From: an uncultured Acetatifactor sp.
Lineage (GTDB): Bacteria; Bacillota; Clostridia; Lachnospirales; Lachnospiraceae
DNA: 25,846 bases
Direction of reading: 5' to 3'
Assembly: GCA_910585015.1 (NCBI GenBank)
Contig: CAJUCT010000032.1
Span: 1 to 25,846 of the forward strand
This document shows positions 1 through 7,701 of the stretch, one piece after another. Each line of letters starts with the position of its first letter. Within the stretch, counting starts at the first letter, position 1. Both the position numbers and the translations under genes were made by a program. Below the pieces are notes generated by a model. It was not told the origin of the DNA and made no database searches. It was given only the letters and a program-made list of their open reading frames with translations.

Positions 1-374
1 AAGTGGTGCATTGCGCCCTGCCGGGGGCGGTCTCCGCTGCCGCTCCGGTCGGCGCAGAGCCAACGTCCACTGGACGTTGTGCGCCCTGCGGACAGCGGAT
101 GATTTCCGTAGATTTTCAATCTGCTTCAATCATCACAGGGGAAAAGGTCAGCTTCGCTGCCCTGCACCCTTCCCCCGCGCTGGCTCCGCCAGCTACCCCT
201 TTGTTAACTTGCTGACTGAAAAGTTTCCAAAGAGCCTATTCCATTTAGCAAATTAAAGCTGTATAATAGAGCCAGCGATAAATCGGGAGTTGTTAGTGCG
301 TTTGAATGCGATAGAATTGGAGGTTAAGTAAGGCAATTTAAATTTGTAAAGATAGATATGAAAGGAGCAATGAT
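1..374. other. GC-rich hairpin segment followed by AT-rich upstream region; no gene called
   Basis: The first 200 bases are GC-rich and contain a perfect 9-bp inverted repeat with a 1-base centre at 61-79 (CAACGTCCA / TGGACGTTG), flanked by GCGCA and TGCGC, so a larger imperfect hairpin is possible. Two overlapping open frames cross this part (3-215 and 11-256). Neither has a convincing ribosome binding site, and their composition is that of translated repeat sequence, so I do not call them. From about 200 onward the base composition drops sharply and leads into the promoter of the next gene. Such hairpin-rich GC patches are seen between modules of integrative elements, which fits the integrase remnant downstream, but that is inference. 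Confidence 0.4.
239..267 (+). promoter_or_regulatory. Candidate promoter of the adenosine-deaminase-like gene
   Basis: A perfect TATAAT lies at 262-267, with a weak -35 box TTCCAT at 239-244 and a 17-bp spacer. The start codon of the downstream gene is about 108 bases further on. The -10 is convincing; the -35 matches consensus at only three positions. Confidence 0.4.
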
Positions 375-1328
375 ATGCAAAACCTGTTTTGTGAGGGTCT
401 GTTAGAGAATGATATAGTCAAATTGCTGGAAGTCCCAAAGAGTGATATCCACAATCATTCTACCAAAGGATGCAGGAGAGCTTGGTTGGAAGAACACCTG
501 AAACGCAGTTTCCCAAAACCGCCCGACAGATTTGACGGACTTAGAGGAATGCATGAATGGTTTACAGCTACTATCAAGCCATACTGCAAAGATATTGGAG
601 GGATGCTCATAAGATGGGAAGGCGCTTTTGCAGAAGCGAGGAGGAATAATATCAAGAGGCTTTCGATGAATTTTGGGGCTTCGGAAATTGATCTGATTGG
701 TGGGATGGATGCGTTCAAATCCATTATCGGAGATTTTCATTTGAAATATTGTCCCAATACAGTATTTGAACCTGAGATTACATATATTTCAGCTTGTAAT
801 ATCGAACAGGAAGCTGAAAAAATCGATCGTTATATTTCCTCCGGTTTTTTCAAGTCGATTGATGTATGCGGTGGCGAGAATGTGCAGCCATTTGAGGCTT
901 TTTTGCCATTGTATAGAAAAGCGGAACAATATCATTTGTCCAAGAAAATGCATGTAGGTGAAACCGGGCCAGCAGAGAATGTCATGCGTGCAGTTGAAGT
1001 ATTAGGGCTTAGTGAAGTTCACCATGGGATAAATGCGGCCGCATCGGCGAAAGTCATGCGATTTCTCGCAGATAATCGGATACAACTGAATGTCTGCCCG
1101 AGCAGTAACGTAATGCTTGGATATGCAATTGGATATAGAGACCACCCTATTAAGATACTGTATGAGAATGGAGTTAAGGTTACAATCAATACCGATGATC
1201 TGCTGATATTTGACAGTTCGATTGAAAACGAGTACCTATTGCTTTATCGGGCAGGGACGCTAAGTGCTGGTCAATTGGATGAAATACGAAAGAATGGGTT
1301 AGACATCCACTCAGAAGATGAATTATAG
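375..1328 (+). CDS. Adenosine deaminase-like metal-dependent hydrolase
   Basis: The 317-residue product has the ordered motifs of the adenosine/AMP deaminase branch of the amidohydrolase superfamily. These are an HxH metal pair in DIHNH (H26, H28), HVGE (H193 and catalytic E196), HHG (H216/H217), CPSSN (241-245) and the NTDD motif with D274 and D275. The family hydrolytically deaminates adenosine or related purines using one zinc; the actual substrate here is unknown. DDL replaces the usual DDP, and the protein is somewhat shorter than the usual 330-350 residues, ending soon after the last motif. The start is set by AAGGAG at 362-366. Codon use is more AT-rich than the chromosomal core, and an integrase remnant follows, so horizontal acquisition is likely. 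It stands alone, without purine-salvage neighbours. It could act in salvage or as element cargo. Confidence 0.8.
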   Translation: MQNLFCEGLLENDIVKLLEVPKSDIHNHSTKGCRRAWLEEHLKRSFPKPPDRFDGLRGMHEWFTATIKPYCKDIGGMLIRWEGAFAEARRNNIKRLSMNFGASEIDLIGGMDAFKSIIGDFHLKYCPNTVFEPEITYISACNIEQEAEKIDRYISSGFFKSIDVCGGENVQPFEAFLPLYRKAEQYHLSKKMHVGETGPAENVMRAVEVLGLSEVHHGINAAASAKVMRFLADNRIQLNVCPSSNVMLGYAIGYRDHPIKILYENGVKVTINTDDLLIFDSSIENEYLLLYRAGTLSAGQLDEIRKNGLDIHSEDEL

Positions 1329-1406
1329 AGATGCGAAATTTCAGTTTGTTGAACGGATAGCATATCAAACAAACTAAATATCCGCCGCCCATCGGCGGCA
1401 CACCCA

Positions 1407-1442
1407 AGCAGGAAATCTGAAAAGGTATCCTGCTATTTTTTT
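1407..1442 (+). terminator. Rho-independent terminator after the deaminase-like gene
   Basis: AGCAGGA at 1407-1413 pairs perfectly with TCCTGCT at 1428-1434, and the stem is followed directly by ATTTTTTT. A further short GC stem (CCGCCG / CGGCGG, 1382-1396) and an 8-bp repeat (AGTTTGTT 1343-1350 / AACAAACT 1368-1375) lie between it and the stop codon. Confidence 0.75.
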
Positions 1443-1602
1443 GCCCGGAATCCGATAACTTCTCAGAATCTCAATGAATGTGATTCCAACCGAAAATTGA
1501 CAACTGAATATCGTGCAGGAAAAGAAATTTGAGAAAAATGGACATAAACATTGGACATAGCGGGTACTATGCCTTGAAAAATCTTATGGAATCGCTTAAG
1601 AT

Positions 1603-1696
1603 ATCATTATTAGGCGGTCAATCCTAATAATGATTCTTGAAATGCCTCAGCAGAGGGCATTTCCCAGGCATCAAGATGCTGTAACATCATGATGCC
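1603..1696. repeat. Run of three consecutive inverted repeats before the integrase remnant
   Basis: Three perfect stem-loops follow one another. The first is ATCATTATTAGG / CCTAATAATGAT (1603-1614, 1623-1634; 12 bp, 8-base loop). The second is GAAATGCC / GGCATTTC (1639-1646, 1656-1663). The third is GGCATCA / TGATGCC (1667-1673, 1690-1696). Integrase-like coding sequence begins within about 20 bases of the last arm, so this array sits exactly where the missing part of the integrase should be. The rest of 1443-1602 shows no gene. Confidence 0.6.
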
Positions 1697-1990
1697 GTAG
1701 AGGCGGCAGTACCAGATATCTACCGCATGCAGATGCCGAACATCACGCCCCATGTCTGCCGCCATACCTACTGCAGCAACATGGCGAAGTCGGGCATGAA
1801 CCCTAAGACACTCCAATACCTGATGGGGCATAGCGACATTGGGGTGACGTTAAATACCTACACCCACCTTGGGCTGGAGGATGCCACGGATGAACTGCGG
1901 CGGATGGAGGATTTGGAGAACGCCAGAAAGGAACTGGAAAAGAACAAGGAGGAGAAGCCCGTCTCGCAGAAGATGTTCCGGGCGATCTGA
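1685..1990 (+). pseudogene. C-terminal remnant of a tyrosine recombinase (integrase)
   Basis: The frame opens just after a stop at 1682-1684, and integrase-like sequence is recognisable from about 1712. It contains the C-terminal catalytic set of the phage/ICE tyrosine recombinase family: HVCRH (the HxxR segment), LMGHSDIGVT (the GH segment) and LNTYTH with the nucleophilic tyrosine. An acidic, lysine-rich tail ends in MFRAI. The N-terminal arm-binding and core-binding domains and the first catalytic arginine are absent, so it cannot work as a recombinase alone. The ATG at 1727 has no good ribosome binding site. It resembles the integrases of Tn916-like and related Firmicute integrative elements, and marks a decayed element or a recombination scar. 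Confidence 0.85.
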
Positions 1991-2006
1991 ATAAGGAGAG
2001 TTTTGC

Positions 2007-2031
2007 GCCCTGCTTCGGCAGGGCATTTTTT
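2007..2031 (+). terminator. Rho-independent terminator after the integrase remnant
   Basis: GCCCTGC (2007-2013) and GCAGGGC (2018-2024) form a perfect 7-bp stem closed by a TTCG tetraloop, followed by ATTTTTT. It lies 17 bases after the integrase stop codon. Confidence 0.85.
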
Positions 2032-2065
2032 AATGATTTTTCGTAAAAGTATCTAAATGCTATAA

Positions 2066-2094
2066 TTGTAAAAAAGTTAAGGGTTTGCTATAAT
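2066..2094 (+). promoter_or_regulatory. Promoter of the KAP NTPase gene
   Basis: TTGTAA (2066-2071) and a perfect TATAAT (2089-2094) are separated by 17 bp. The ribosome binding site GGAGG (2116-2120) and ATG at 2128 follow. The promoter sits just after the integrase terminator, so the NTPase is transcribed as its own unit. Confidence 0.7.
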
Positions 2095-2127
2095 AAACAA
2101 TAGATTTTTACAGATGGAGGGATAAGA

Positions 2128-3507
2128 ATGAAATCCTATGAGTTAAAGCCAACGCCTGAAAATCTTTTGAATACATTTTTGGAAGATACTATTTCAAGGG
2201 ACACAGATATTTTTCGTTTCATAGATATTTTGAATACGATAGAAGATAGTTGTTCTATCGCTTTAGATGGCAATTGGGGATGTGGAAAGACATTTTTTGT
2301 AAAGCAAATCAAAATGATAATGGATGCACATAATAGGTGCATTGCTGATGGAGATGAAGCGGTACGCCAAAGGATTATTCAAAAACATTTAAAGTACAGG
2401 TCTTTTGAGGAGTTGGAACTGCAATCACAGATATGTGTATACTATGATGCATGGGAAAATGATAACGATGAAGATCCAATGCTATCTTTGATTTATAGTA
2501 TAATGAAAAGTGTGGATATAGATTATTCGCTGAAAGAGAATCCAGACTGTTTACAGTTAGGTGCTTCTGTGTTGGAACTTTTTACTGGAAAGAATTTTGG
2601 ACAAATTATTGAAATGCTAAGAGGCGAAGATTCCCTTGCTATGTTAAAAAAGGAAAAAGATATACATAAGGCAATTTGTGAGTTCCTTGATAGTATTATG
2701 CATGAACGAGGGAATCGACTAGTGATTTTTATTGATGAATTGGATAGATGTAAGCCGGAGTATGCAGTAAAGTTGCTTGAGAGAGTAAAACATTATTTTG
2801 AGAATGACAGTATTACATTTGTCTTTTCTACAAATATGAAAGAGTTACAGCATACGATACGAAGGTATTATGGTGAGAATTTTAATGCCTGCAAATATCT
2901 AGATAGATTTTTTGATTTGCGTATAACTATGCCGAAGGCCGATTATCAAAAGTTTTATGCATCAATGAATTTTAATAATACACATTATATTTATGATGGT
3001 GTTTGTGATGCAGTAATTCGGACATATCATTTTGAACTTAGGGAAGTTGCCAAATATTTAAGGTTGACCAAGATTGCTGCTTATAAACCAACTCATGGTG
3101 ATGGATATAACTTTTCTTTTCCAGAGGGACATGGTATTGAATTTGGTTTAATGTATGTTGTACCAATAATGATAGGTCTTAAAATACATAACATAGATGT
3201 ATATGAAGATTTTGTTAATGGGAAAAATTATAAACCATTATTGGAGGTGTTTGAGAATATAGAGGATGGTTTTTTTAACGAACTGTTGAATAAAAACGAA
3301 ACATTTGAAGCACCCAGCGAAGAGCAAACACAGGTATCATTAGAGAGTAAAATCAAAGAACTATATAATGTGATTTTCATAAAACAATATACAAGGACAG
3401 AATATCGTACATCTGTTGGGCAATATATGTTTAATAAGGATACGAAGGAAATACTTCTTAAGGTAGTGGGATTATTTTCAAAATATACTGACTTGGCAGA
3501 TGATTAA
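2128..3507 (+). CDS. KAP family P-loop NTPase
   Basis: The 459-residue protein has a Walker A motif GNWGCGKT at about 48-55 and a Walker B block ending in IDELDR at about 198-207. The STN segment near 234-236 and the LDRFFD motif near 258-263 are typical of KAP NTPases. A YYDAWE segment (about 105-110) between the Walker motifs is also characteristic. No transmembrane pair is evident in the insert, so it is probably a soluble member. KAP proteins couple ATP hydrolysis to membrane-associated or anti-phage roles in bacteria; the role here cannot be assigned from sequence. It is very AT-rich compared with the chromosomal core and flanked by an integrase remnant and palindromes, which suggests lateral acquisition as island cargo. 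No effector gene is fused or overlapping. Confidence 0.85.
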   Translation: MKSYELKPTPENLLNTFLEDTISRDTDIFRFIDILNTIEDSCSIALDGNWGCGKTFFVKQIKMIMDAHNRCIADGDEAVRQRIIQKHLKYRSFEELELQSQICVYYDAWENDNDEDPMLSLIYSIMKSVDIDYSLKENPDCLQLGASVLELFTGKNFGQIIEMLRGEDSLAMLKKEKDIHKAICEFLDSIMHERGNRLVIFIDELDRCKPEYAVKLLERVKHYFENDSITFVFSTNMKELQHTIRRYYGENFNACKYLDRFFDLRITMPKADYQKFYASMNFNNTHYIYDGVCDAVIRTYHFELREVAKYLRLTKIAAYKPTHGDGYNFSFPEGHGIEFGLMYVVPIMIGLKIHNIDVYEDFVNGKNYKPLLEVFENIEDGFFNELLNKNETFEAPSEEQTQVSLESKIKELYNVIFIKQYTRTEYRTSVGQYMFNKDTKEILLKVVGLFSKYTDLADD

Positions 3508-3523
3508 AGTGTGGAAGACAACT

Positions 3524-3740
3524 TTTGCAATTGCAAAGAACTATTTTCAAGCTGGTACAGATTGAATATTTGGCTTATGCTAAAACCCCACAGTAGTAAA
3601 AACCCCCAATTCCTACTACGTTTTTACTACGATTGACGGAATCAATATGCCCCGATTTGCCATTTCCGTTACATTCTTAACAATCTCCACGGAAAAAGCA
3701 AACTCCGCAAATCGTGCCAAAACACGGCAAATCGGGGCAT
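3524..3740. repeat. Block of three palindromes between the KAP gene and the phosphatase gene
   Basis: Three perfect inverted repeats fill most of the 252-base gap. TTTGCAATTGCAAA (3524-3537) is a 14-bp palindrome just after the KAP stop. GTAGTAAAAAC (3593-3603) pairs with GTTTTTACTAC (3620-3630). ATGCCCCGATTTGCC (3647-3661) pairs with GGCAAATCGGGGCAT (3726-3740) across a 64-base loop. The loop carries a partial extra copy of the right arm, GCAAATCGTGCC. The last arm is followed by TTTT and then the ribosome binding site of the next gene. The block may be the island boundary or attachment region, a terminator, or a leader structure acting on the phosphatase gene; sequence alone does not decide. 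Confidence 0.65.
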
Positions 3741-3759
3741 TTTAGGAAGGAGAAATAAC

Positions 3760-4230
3760 ATGATTTCGATACTTTTTGTCTGCCACGGCAACATCTGCCG
3801 CAGCCCCATGGCCGAGTTCGTCATGAAAGACCTGGTCTCCCAGGCCGGTCTTTCCCATCAGTTCACCATTGCTTCAGCCGCCACCAGCACCGAGGAAATC
3901 TGGAACGGCGTGGGCAATCCGGTCTATCCTCCCGCCAGAAAGAAACTGGCGGAGCATGGCCTGAGTTGTGAGGGTAAGCGGGCGGTGCAGCTGACCAGGG
4001 CGGATTACAGCCGATATGACTACCTGATCGGTATGGACAGGGCCAACATCCGAAATATGACCCGTATGTGCGGCGGCGACCCGGAGCATAAGATATCCCT
4101 TTTGCTGTCCTGGGCGGGGAAGGAGAGGGATATTGCGGATCCCTGGTATTCGGGGGATTTTGACGCCACCTACTCGGATGTGTTGGAGGGGTGCCAGGCC
4201 CTGCTGGAGGAATTATTGCACAGAAAGTAA
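3760..4230 (+). CDS. Low-molecular-weight protein-tyrosine phosphatase
   Basis: The 156-residue length and motifs fit the LMW-PTP family. The active-site loop CHGNICRS begins at the catalytic Cys8 with Arg14, and the general-acid Asp127 lies in DIADPWY. The enzyme removes phosphate from phosphotyrosine through a cysteinyl-phosphate intermediate in the cytoplasm; bacterial members often regulate exopolysaccharide tyrosine kinases. No kinase or polysaccharide gene is nearby. The start is supported by GGAAGGAG just upstream. Base composition returns to the GC-rich chromosomal type here, so this gene probably belongs to the core and marks the right side of the mobile region. It is convergent with the tetR gene, and I saw no strong terminator in the 122-base gap between them. 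Confidence 0.92.
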   Translation: MISILFVCHGNICRSPMAEFVMKDLVSQAGLSHQFTIASAATSTEEIWNGVGNPVYPPARKKLAEHGLSCEGKRAVQLTRADYSRYDYLIGMDRANIRNMTRMCGGDPEHKISLLLSWAGKERDIADPWYSGDFDATYSDVLEGCQALLEELLHRK

Positions 4231-4352
4231 TGGCAGCGCCTCTGATCCGTTAGAGACGCCTCTGTAACAACAGTATCCATCTGGCGTCTATTCTGACAGA
4301 TATGCATCTTATATTTGGATATGGGATATCTCTGCCATATGGTATCGGCCGA

Positions 4353-4931
4353 TTACTGCACCGCCGCAGGCAGTCCTCCCTGCAGCATGGCGCTGCAATA
4401 GCCTGCGATTTCCTCCGGGGAGACCGGGCACGGCTGGTTCAGCCAGCATTCGATGACCCCGATGCAGCCGGAGACCATAAAGGAATAGAAATATTCAAAA
4501 TGCTGCACAGATCGCTCCGCATTGTCCATCAACATGCGGAGCTTTTCCTTCACCAACTCCTTCAGTCTGTTCACGAAAGCCATATCCCCGTGGGGGCCGA
4601 TCAGCACTTTGGCCAGAGCGCGGTTTTGGTCCAGAAAGATAAAGAGGTCCAGAAGCACCGGTTTGGGGAGCATGGGGCCGATGCTGTCCACGGCCAGATC
4701 CCGCTCCAGAATTTCATTAAATTCCTGAAACAACTCCTCCTCAATCTTGCCAAGCATGTTGTACACATCGCTGTAGTGGAGGTAGAATGTGCCCCGGTTG
4801 ATATCTGCCAGGTCGGACAACTCCTTGACGGAAATATCTTTGATATCCTTTTCCTCCATCAACTGAATCAGCCCCTGTAGCAGCAATGCCTTGGTGCGGC
4901 GCACTCGGCGGTCCATTTTTTCCTGTGCCAT
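4353..4931 (-). CDS. TetR/AcrR family transcriptional regulator
   Basis: The 192-residue protein has an N-terminal TetR helix-turn-helix at about residues 33-52, with the typical segment ISVKELSDLADINRGTFYLHY. A helical C-terminal ligand/dimer domain follows. It is divergent from the MMPL transporter operon, the usual arrangement for a TetR repressor controlling an efflux or lipid-export pump and itself. A candidate operator overlaps the transporter promoter (TGACAAAA / TTTTGTCA, 5156-5193). The ligand cannot be inferred. A GGAGGAGACC-type ribosome binding site precedes the start codon on the minus strand. Confidence 0.92.
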   Translation of the reverse strand: MAQEKMDRRVRRTKALLLQGLIQLMEEKDIKDISVKELSDLADINRGTFYLHYSDVYNMLGKIEEELFQEFNEILERDLAVDSIGPMLPKPVLLDLFIFLDQNRALAKVLIGPHGDMAFVNRLKELVKEKLRMLMDNAERSVQHFEYFYSFMVSGCIGVIECWLNQPCPVSPEEIAGYCSAMLQGGLPAAVQ

Positions 4932-5154
4932 ATGGTCTCCTCCCTATAAATAAAGCAGGTGATTGTGAATATGCATATCCCGGACCGGGCCTGTGATATT
5001 GCACACTTCCCAATTCTAAACAAATCATAAAATCTTTGGTATAACTCGACATGTTCCACAAAAATGTTTAAAAATGTACAATCCGGATTATTTTGAATAT
5101 TGCCTTTTTCTATATTTTCATTATAATTACTTTCGAAAAGAAAATCAACTCCTG

Positions 5155-5193
5155 TTGACAAAAAAACTCATATCTAATAAAAAACTTTTGTCA
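5155..5193 (+). promoter_or_regulatory. Candidate promoter and TetR operator upstream of the MMPL operon
   Basis: A perfect -35 TTGACA occurs at 5155-5160. The -10 is less clear: TAATAA at 5175-5180 has a short spacer, and TAAAAA at 5178-5183 has a 17-bp spacer. An inverted repeat TGACAAAA (5156-5163) / TTTTGTCA (5186-5193) brackets the promoter, so a dimeric repressor bound there would block it. The rest of the 289-base divergent region is AT-rich and shows no gene. Confidence 0.5.
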
Positions 5194-5220
5194 TGTAGGA
5201 GAGGACGGGGGAATACCATT

Positions 5221-7701
5221 ATGGAAAAAGAGCAGAAAGACAACTCTTTTATGATGAAACTGGCTACATTGATTGTGGATAAAAGGAAGGGTTTTTACCT
5301 GGTCTTTATCCTGCTGATTATTTTCAGTCTGATCTCCATGAACAAGGTCAAGGTGAACAATGACCTGACGACCTATCTGTCCGATGACACAGAGACCCGC
5401 CAGGGCATGGACCTGATGAACGCGCAGTTCATTACATATGGGACAGCCAGAATCATGGTCTGCAATGTGACCTTTGAGGAGGCGGAGGCGCTGGCCGGGC
5501 GGATCGAGGAGATGGAGGGGGTCAGCATGCTGGACTTTGAGGACTCCCCGGACTGCTATCATGATATGGAGGCTCTGTTTGCGGTTACCTTTGACGGGGA
5601 GGCCAAGCAGGAAAGCACCAAGACATATCTGGAGGCAGTGCTGGAGTCCCTGTCAGATTATGATGTCTATTATACCTCGGACATTGCCCAGGAGGAGCGG
5701 GACGCGGCGGATTTGGATAAGGACATGGTCATGATCCTGCTGCTGGCGGGGGTGGTAATTGTGGCGGTGCTGCTTTTTACCTCCAGCACCTACGCCGAGA
5801 TTCCGGTGTATCTGATGACTTTTATCACGGCGGCGATTTTGAACAAGGGCACCAACTTTCTCTTCGGCACCATCAGCTTTGTCACCAACTCCATCGCCGT
5901 GGTACTGCAGCTGGCTCTGGCGGTAGACTATGCCATTATCCTGGCGCACCGCTTCATGGAAGAGCACGAGGACAAGGACGCCAGGGAGGCGGTGATCGTG
6001 GCCCTGAGCAAGGCAATCCCGGAGATTTCCTCCAGTTCCCTTACTACAGTGTCGGGCATGATTGCCATGATGTTCATGCAGTTCAGAATCGGCTACGACA
6101 TGGGCATTATCCTGGCCAAGGCAATTGTGCTGAGCCTGGTGACGGTGTTCTTCCTGATGCCGGGCCTGCTGCTGAATTTCTCTAAGGCCATCGACAAGAC
6201 CCATCACAGAAGCTTTGTGCCCAACATCACGGCGGTGGGCAAATTCTGCATCGTGACCCGGTTTATTGTGCCGCCCCTGTTGATTTTGAGCCTGCTTGCA
6301 GCTTTTTATTTTTCCAGCCGTGCGGCTTATGTATATGACGTGAACAGCCTGGAGGCCAAAACTATGAGTGAAAACAAGTTTTCCGCATCCATGGTAAACC
6401 AGGAGTTTGGCAGTATCAACCAGCTGGCGGTGCTGGTGCGAAGCGGCGACTATGAACAGGAGGCCAGGGCGCTGCGGGCACTGGAAAAATTAGGCAGCGT
6501 GGACTCCGTCATGGGTCTGGCCAACATTGAGGCCATGGACGGCTATATGCTGACTCAACTGATGACTCCCAGGGCGTTTTCCGAATTGATTGACATGGAT
6601 GTGGAAGTGGCGGAACTGCTGTACACGGCCTATGCCATGAGCGACAGCAATCTTGGGGCCGTGGTGAACGGTATCAGCGAGTATGAATTGCCTCTGATAG
6701 ATATTTTCCTGTATATTTATGATCAGAAGGAAAGCGGGAACATCACGCTGGATGCGGATCTGGAGGAGATGCTGGGAGACGCGCATTCCCAGATTTGTAT
6801 TGCCCAGGATCAGCTGCTGGGAGAGGATTACAGCCGTTTTGTGCTGGAGTTGAACGTGCCCTCCGAAGGGGAGACCACCTATGAGGCGCTGGAGGAAATC
6901 CGGCAGACGGTGGCCAGGTACTATGACCTGGAGGATATCTATCTGGTGGGCACTTCCACCAGTAACAAGGACCTGAGTGACTCCTTCAGCACGGACAATG
7001 TGATTATCACTGTGCTTACCGCAGTGTTCGTCATGATTATTCTGCTGTTCACCTTCCAGTCGGCGGGGCTGCCGGTGCTGCTGGTGCTGACGATCCAGGG
7101 CAGTATATGGGTCAATTTCTCACTGCCATACCTGCAGCAGGAACCGGTATATTTCCTGGGTTATCTGGTGGTGTCGGCCATCCAGATGGGCGCCACCATA
7201 GACTATGCCATCGTCATCACCAGCCGGTACATGGAACTTAAGAGTTACATGTCTATCAAGGAAGCCATTGTGCTGACGCTGAACCAGGCGTTCCCCACCA
7301 TCGTCACCAGCGGCTCCATGCTGGTGGCAGCAGGCTTTATCATCAACAATATTTCGACCAACGCGGTGGTGGCGGCCATCGGTCTGGCCCTGGGAAGAGG
7401 TACATTGACTTCCATTGCCATGGTGCTGCTGGTACTGCCCCAGACACTGCTGCTGGGAGATATTATTATAGAAAAGACAGCATTCACCCTGAAACGGGAG
7501 GTTGCGAAGCCCCTGCCGACCAGCGGGCGTATCCGCATGACAGGTCATATCAAGGGATATGTGAACGGTGTGATCGAGGGCGACTTCACCGGGGTTATCG
7601 ACGGGGAGATGGGTGCGGTGATCCGGGCTAAGGATATGTATGAGAATGCCCGGGAATTACTGGAGTACAGAGAGGAGGACGGCCATGGGCAGGAAAACTG
7701 A
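5221..7701 (+). CDS. MMPL/RND superfamily transporter
   Basis: From the ATG at 5221 the product has 826 residues; an in-frame ATG at 5074 would add 49 residues lying in the AT-rich promoter region, so I reject it. The topology is a duplicated RND unit. TM1 is at about 24-40, followed by an extracytoplasmic domain and a TM bundle holding D236-Y237 in ALAVDYAIIL. A second half repeats the pattern, with D661-Y662 in GATIDYAIVI. These Asp-Tyr pairs are the expected proton-relay positions of MMPL proteins. Firmicute and actinobacterial members export lipids, glycolipids or small hydrophobic molecules using proton motive force; the substrate is unknown here. It overlaps the next gene by 17 bases, so the two are cotranscribed and probably functionally linked. 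A short hydrophilic C-terminal tail lies in the cytoplasm. Confidence 0.9.
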   Translation: MEKEQKDNSFMMKLATLIVDKRKGFYLVFILLIIFSLISMNKVKVNNDLTTYLSDDTETRQGMDLMNAQFITYGTARIMVCNVTFEEAEALAGRIEEMEGVSMLDFEDSPDCYHDMEALFAVTFDGEAKQESTKTYLEAVLESLSDYDVYYTSDIAQEERDAADLDKDMVMILLLAGVVIVAVLLFTSSTYAEIPVYLMTFITAAILNKGTNFLFGTISFVTNSIAVVLQLALAVDYAIILAHRFMEEHEDKDAREAVIVALSKAIPEISSSSLTTVSGMIAMMFMQFRIGYDMGIILAKAIVLSLVTVFFLMPGLLLNFSKAIDKTHHRSFVPNITAVGKFCIVTRFIVPPLLILSLLAAFYFSSRAAYVYDVNSLEAKTMSENKFSASMVNQEFGSINQLAVLVRSGDYEQEARALRALEKLGSVDSVMGLANIEAMDGYMLTQLMTPRAFSELIDMDVEVAELLYTAYAMSDSNLGAVVNGISEYELPLIDIFLYIYDQKESGNITLDADLEEMLGDAHSQICIAQDQLLGEDYSRFVLELNVPSEGETTYEALEEIRQTVARYYDLEDIYLVGTSTSNKDLSDSFSTDNVIITVLTAVFVMIILLFTFQSAGLPVLLVLTIQGSIWVNFSLPYLQQEPVYFLGYLVVSAIQMGATIDYAIVITSRYMELKSYMSIKEAIVLTLNQAFPTIVTSGSMLVAAGFIINNISTNAVVAAIGLALGRGTLTSIAMVLLVLPQTLLLGDIIIEKTAFTLKREVAKPLPTSGRIRMTGHIKGYVNGVIEGDFTGVIDGEMGAVIRAKDMYENARELLEYREEDGHGQEN

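Noticed and set aside
3..256. Two overlapping open frames at the window start
   Set aside because: They have no ribosome binding site and overlap in different frames, and their amino acid content is that of translated GC-rich hairpin sequence.
375..3507. A bona fide RADAR anti-phage operon
   Set aside because: The deaminase is about 317 residues and the ATPase 459, both far smaller than RADAR components, and they are separate transcription units with an integrase remnant between them.
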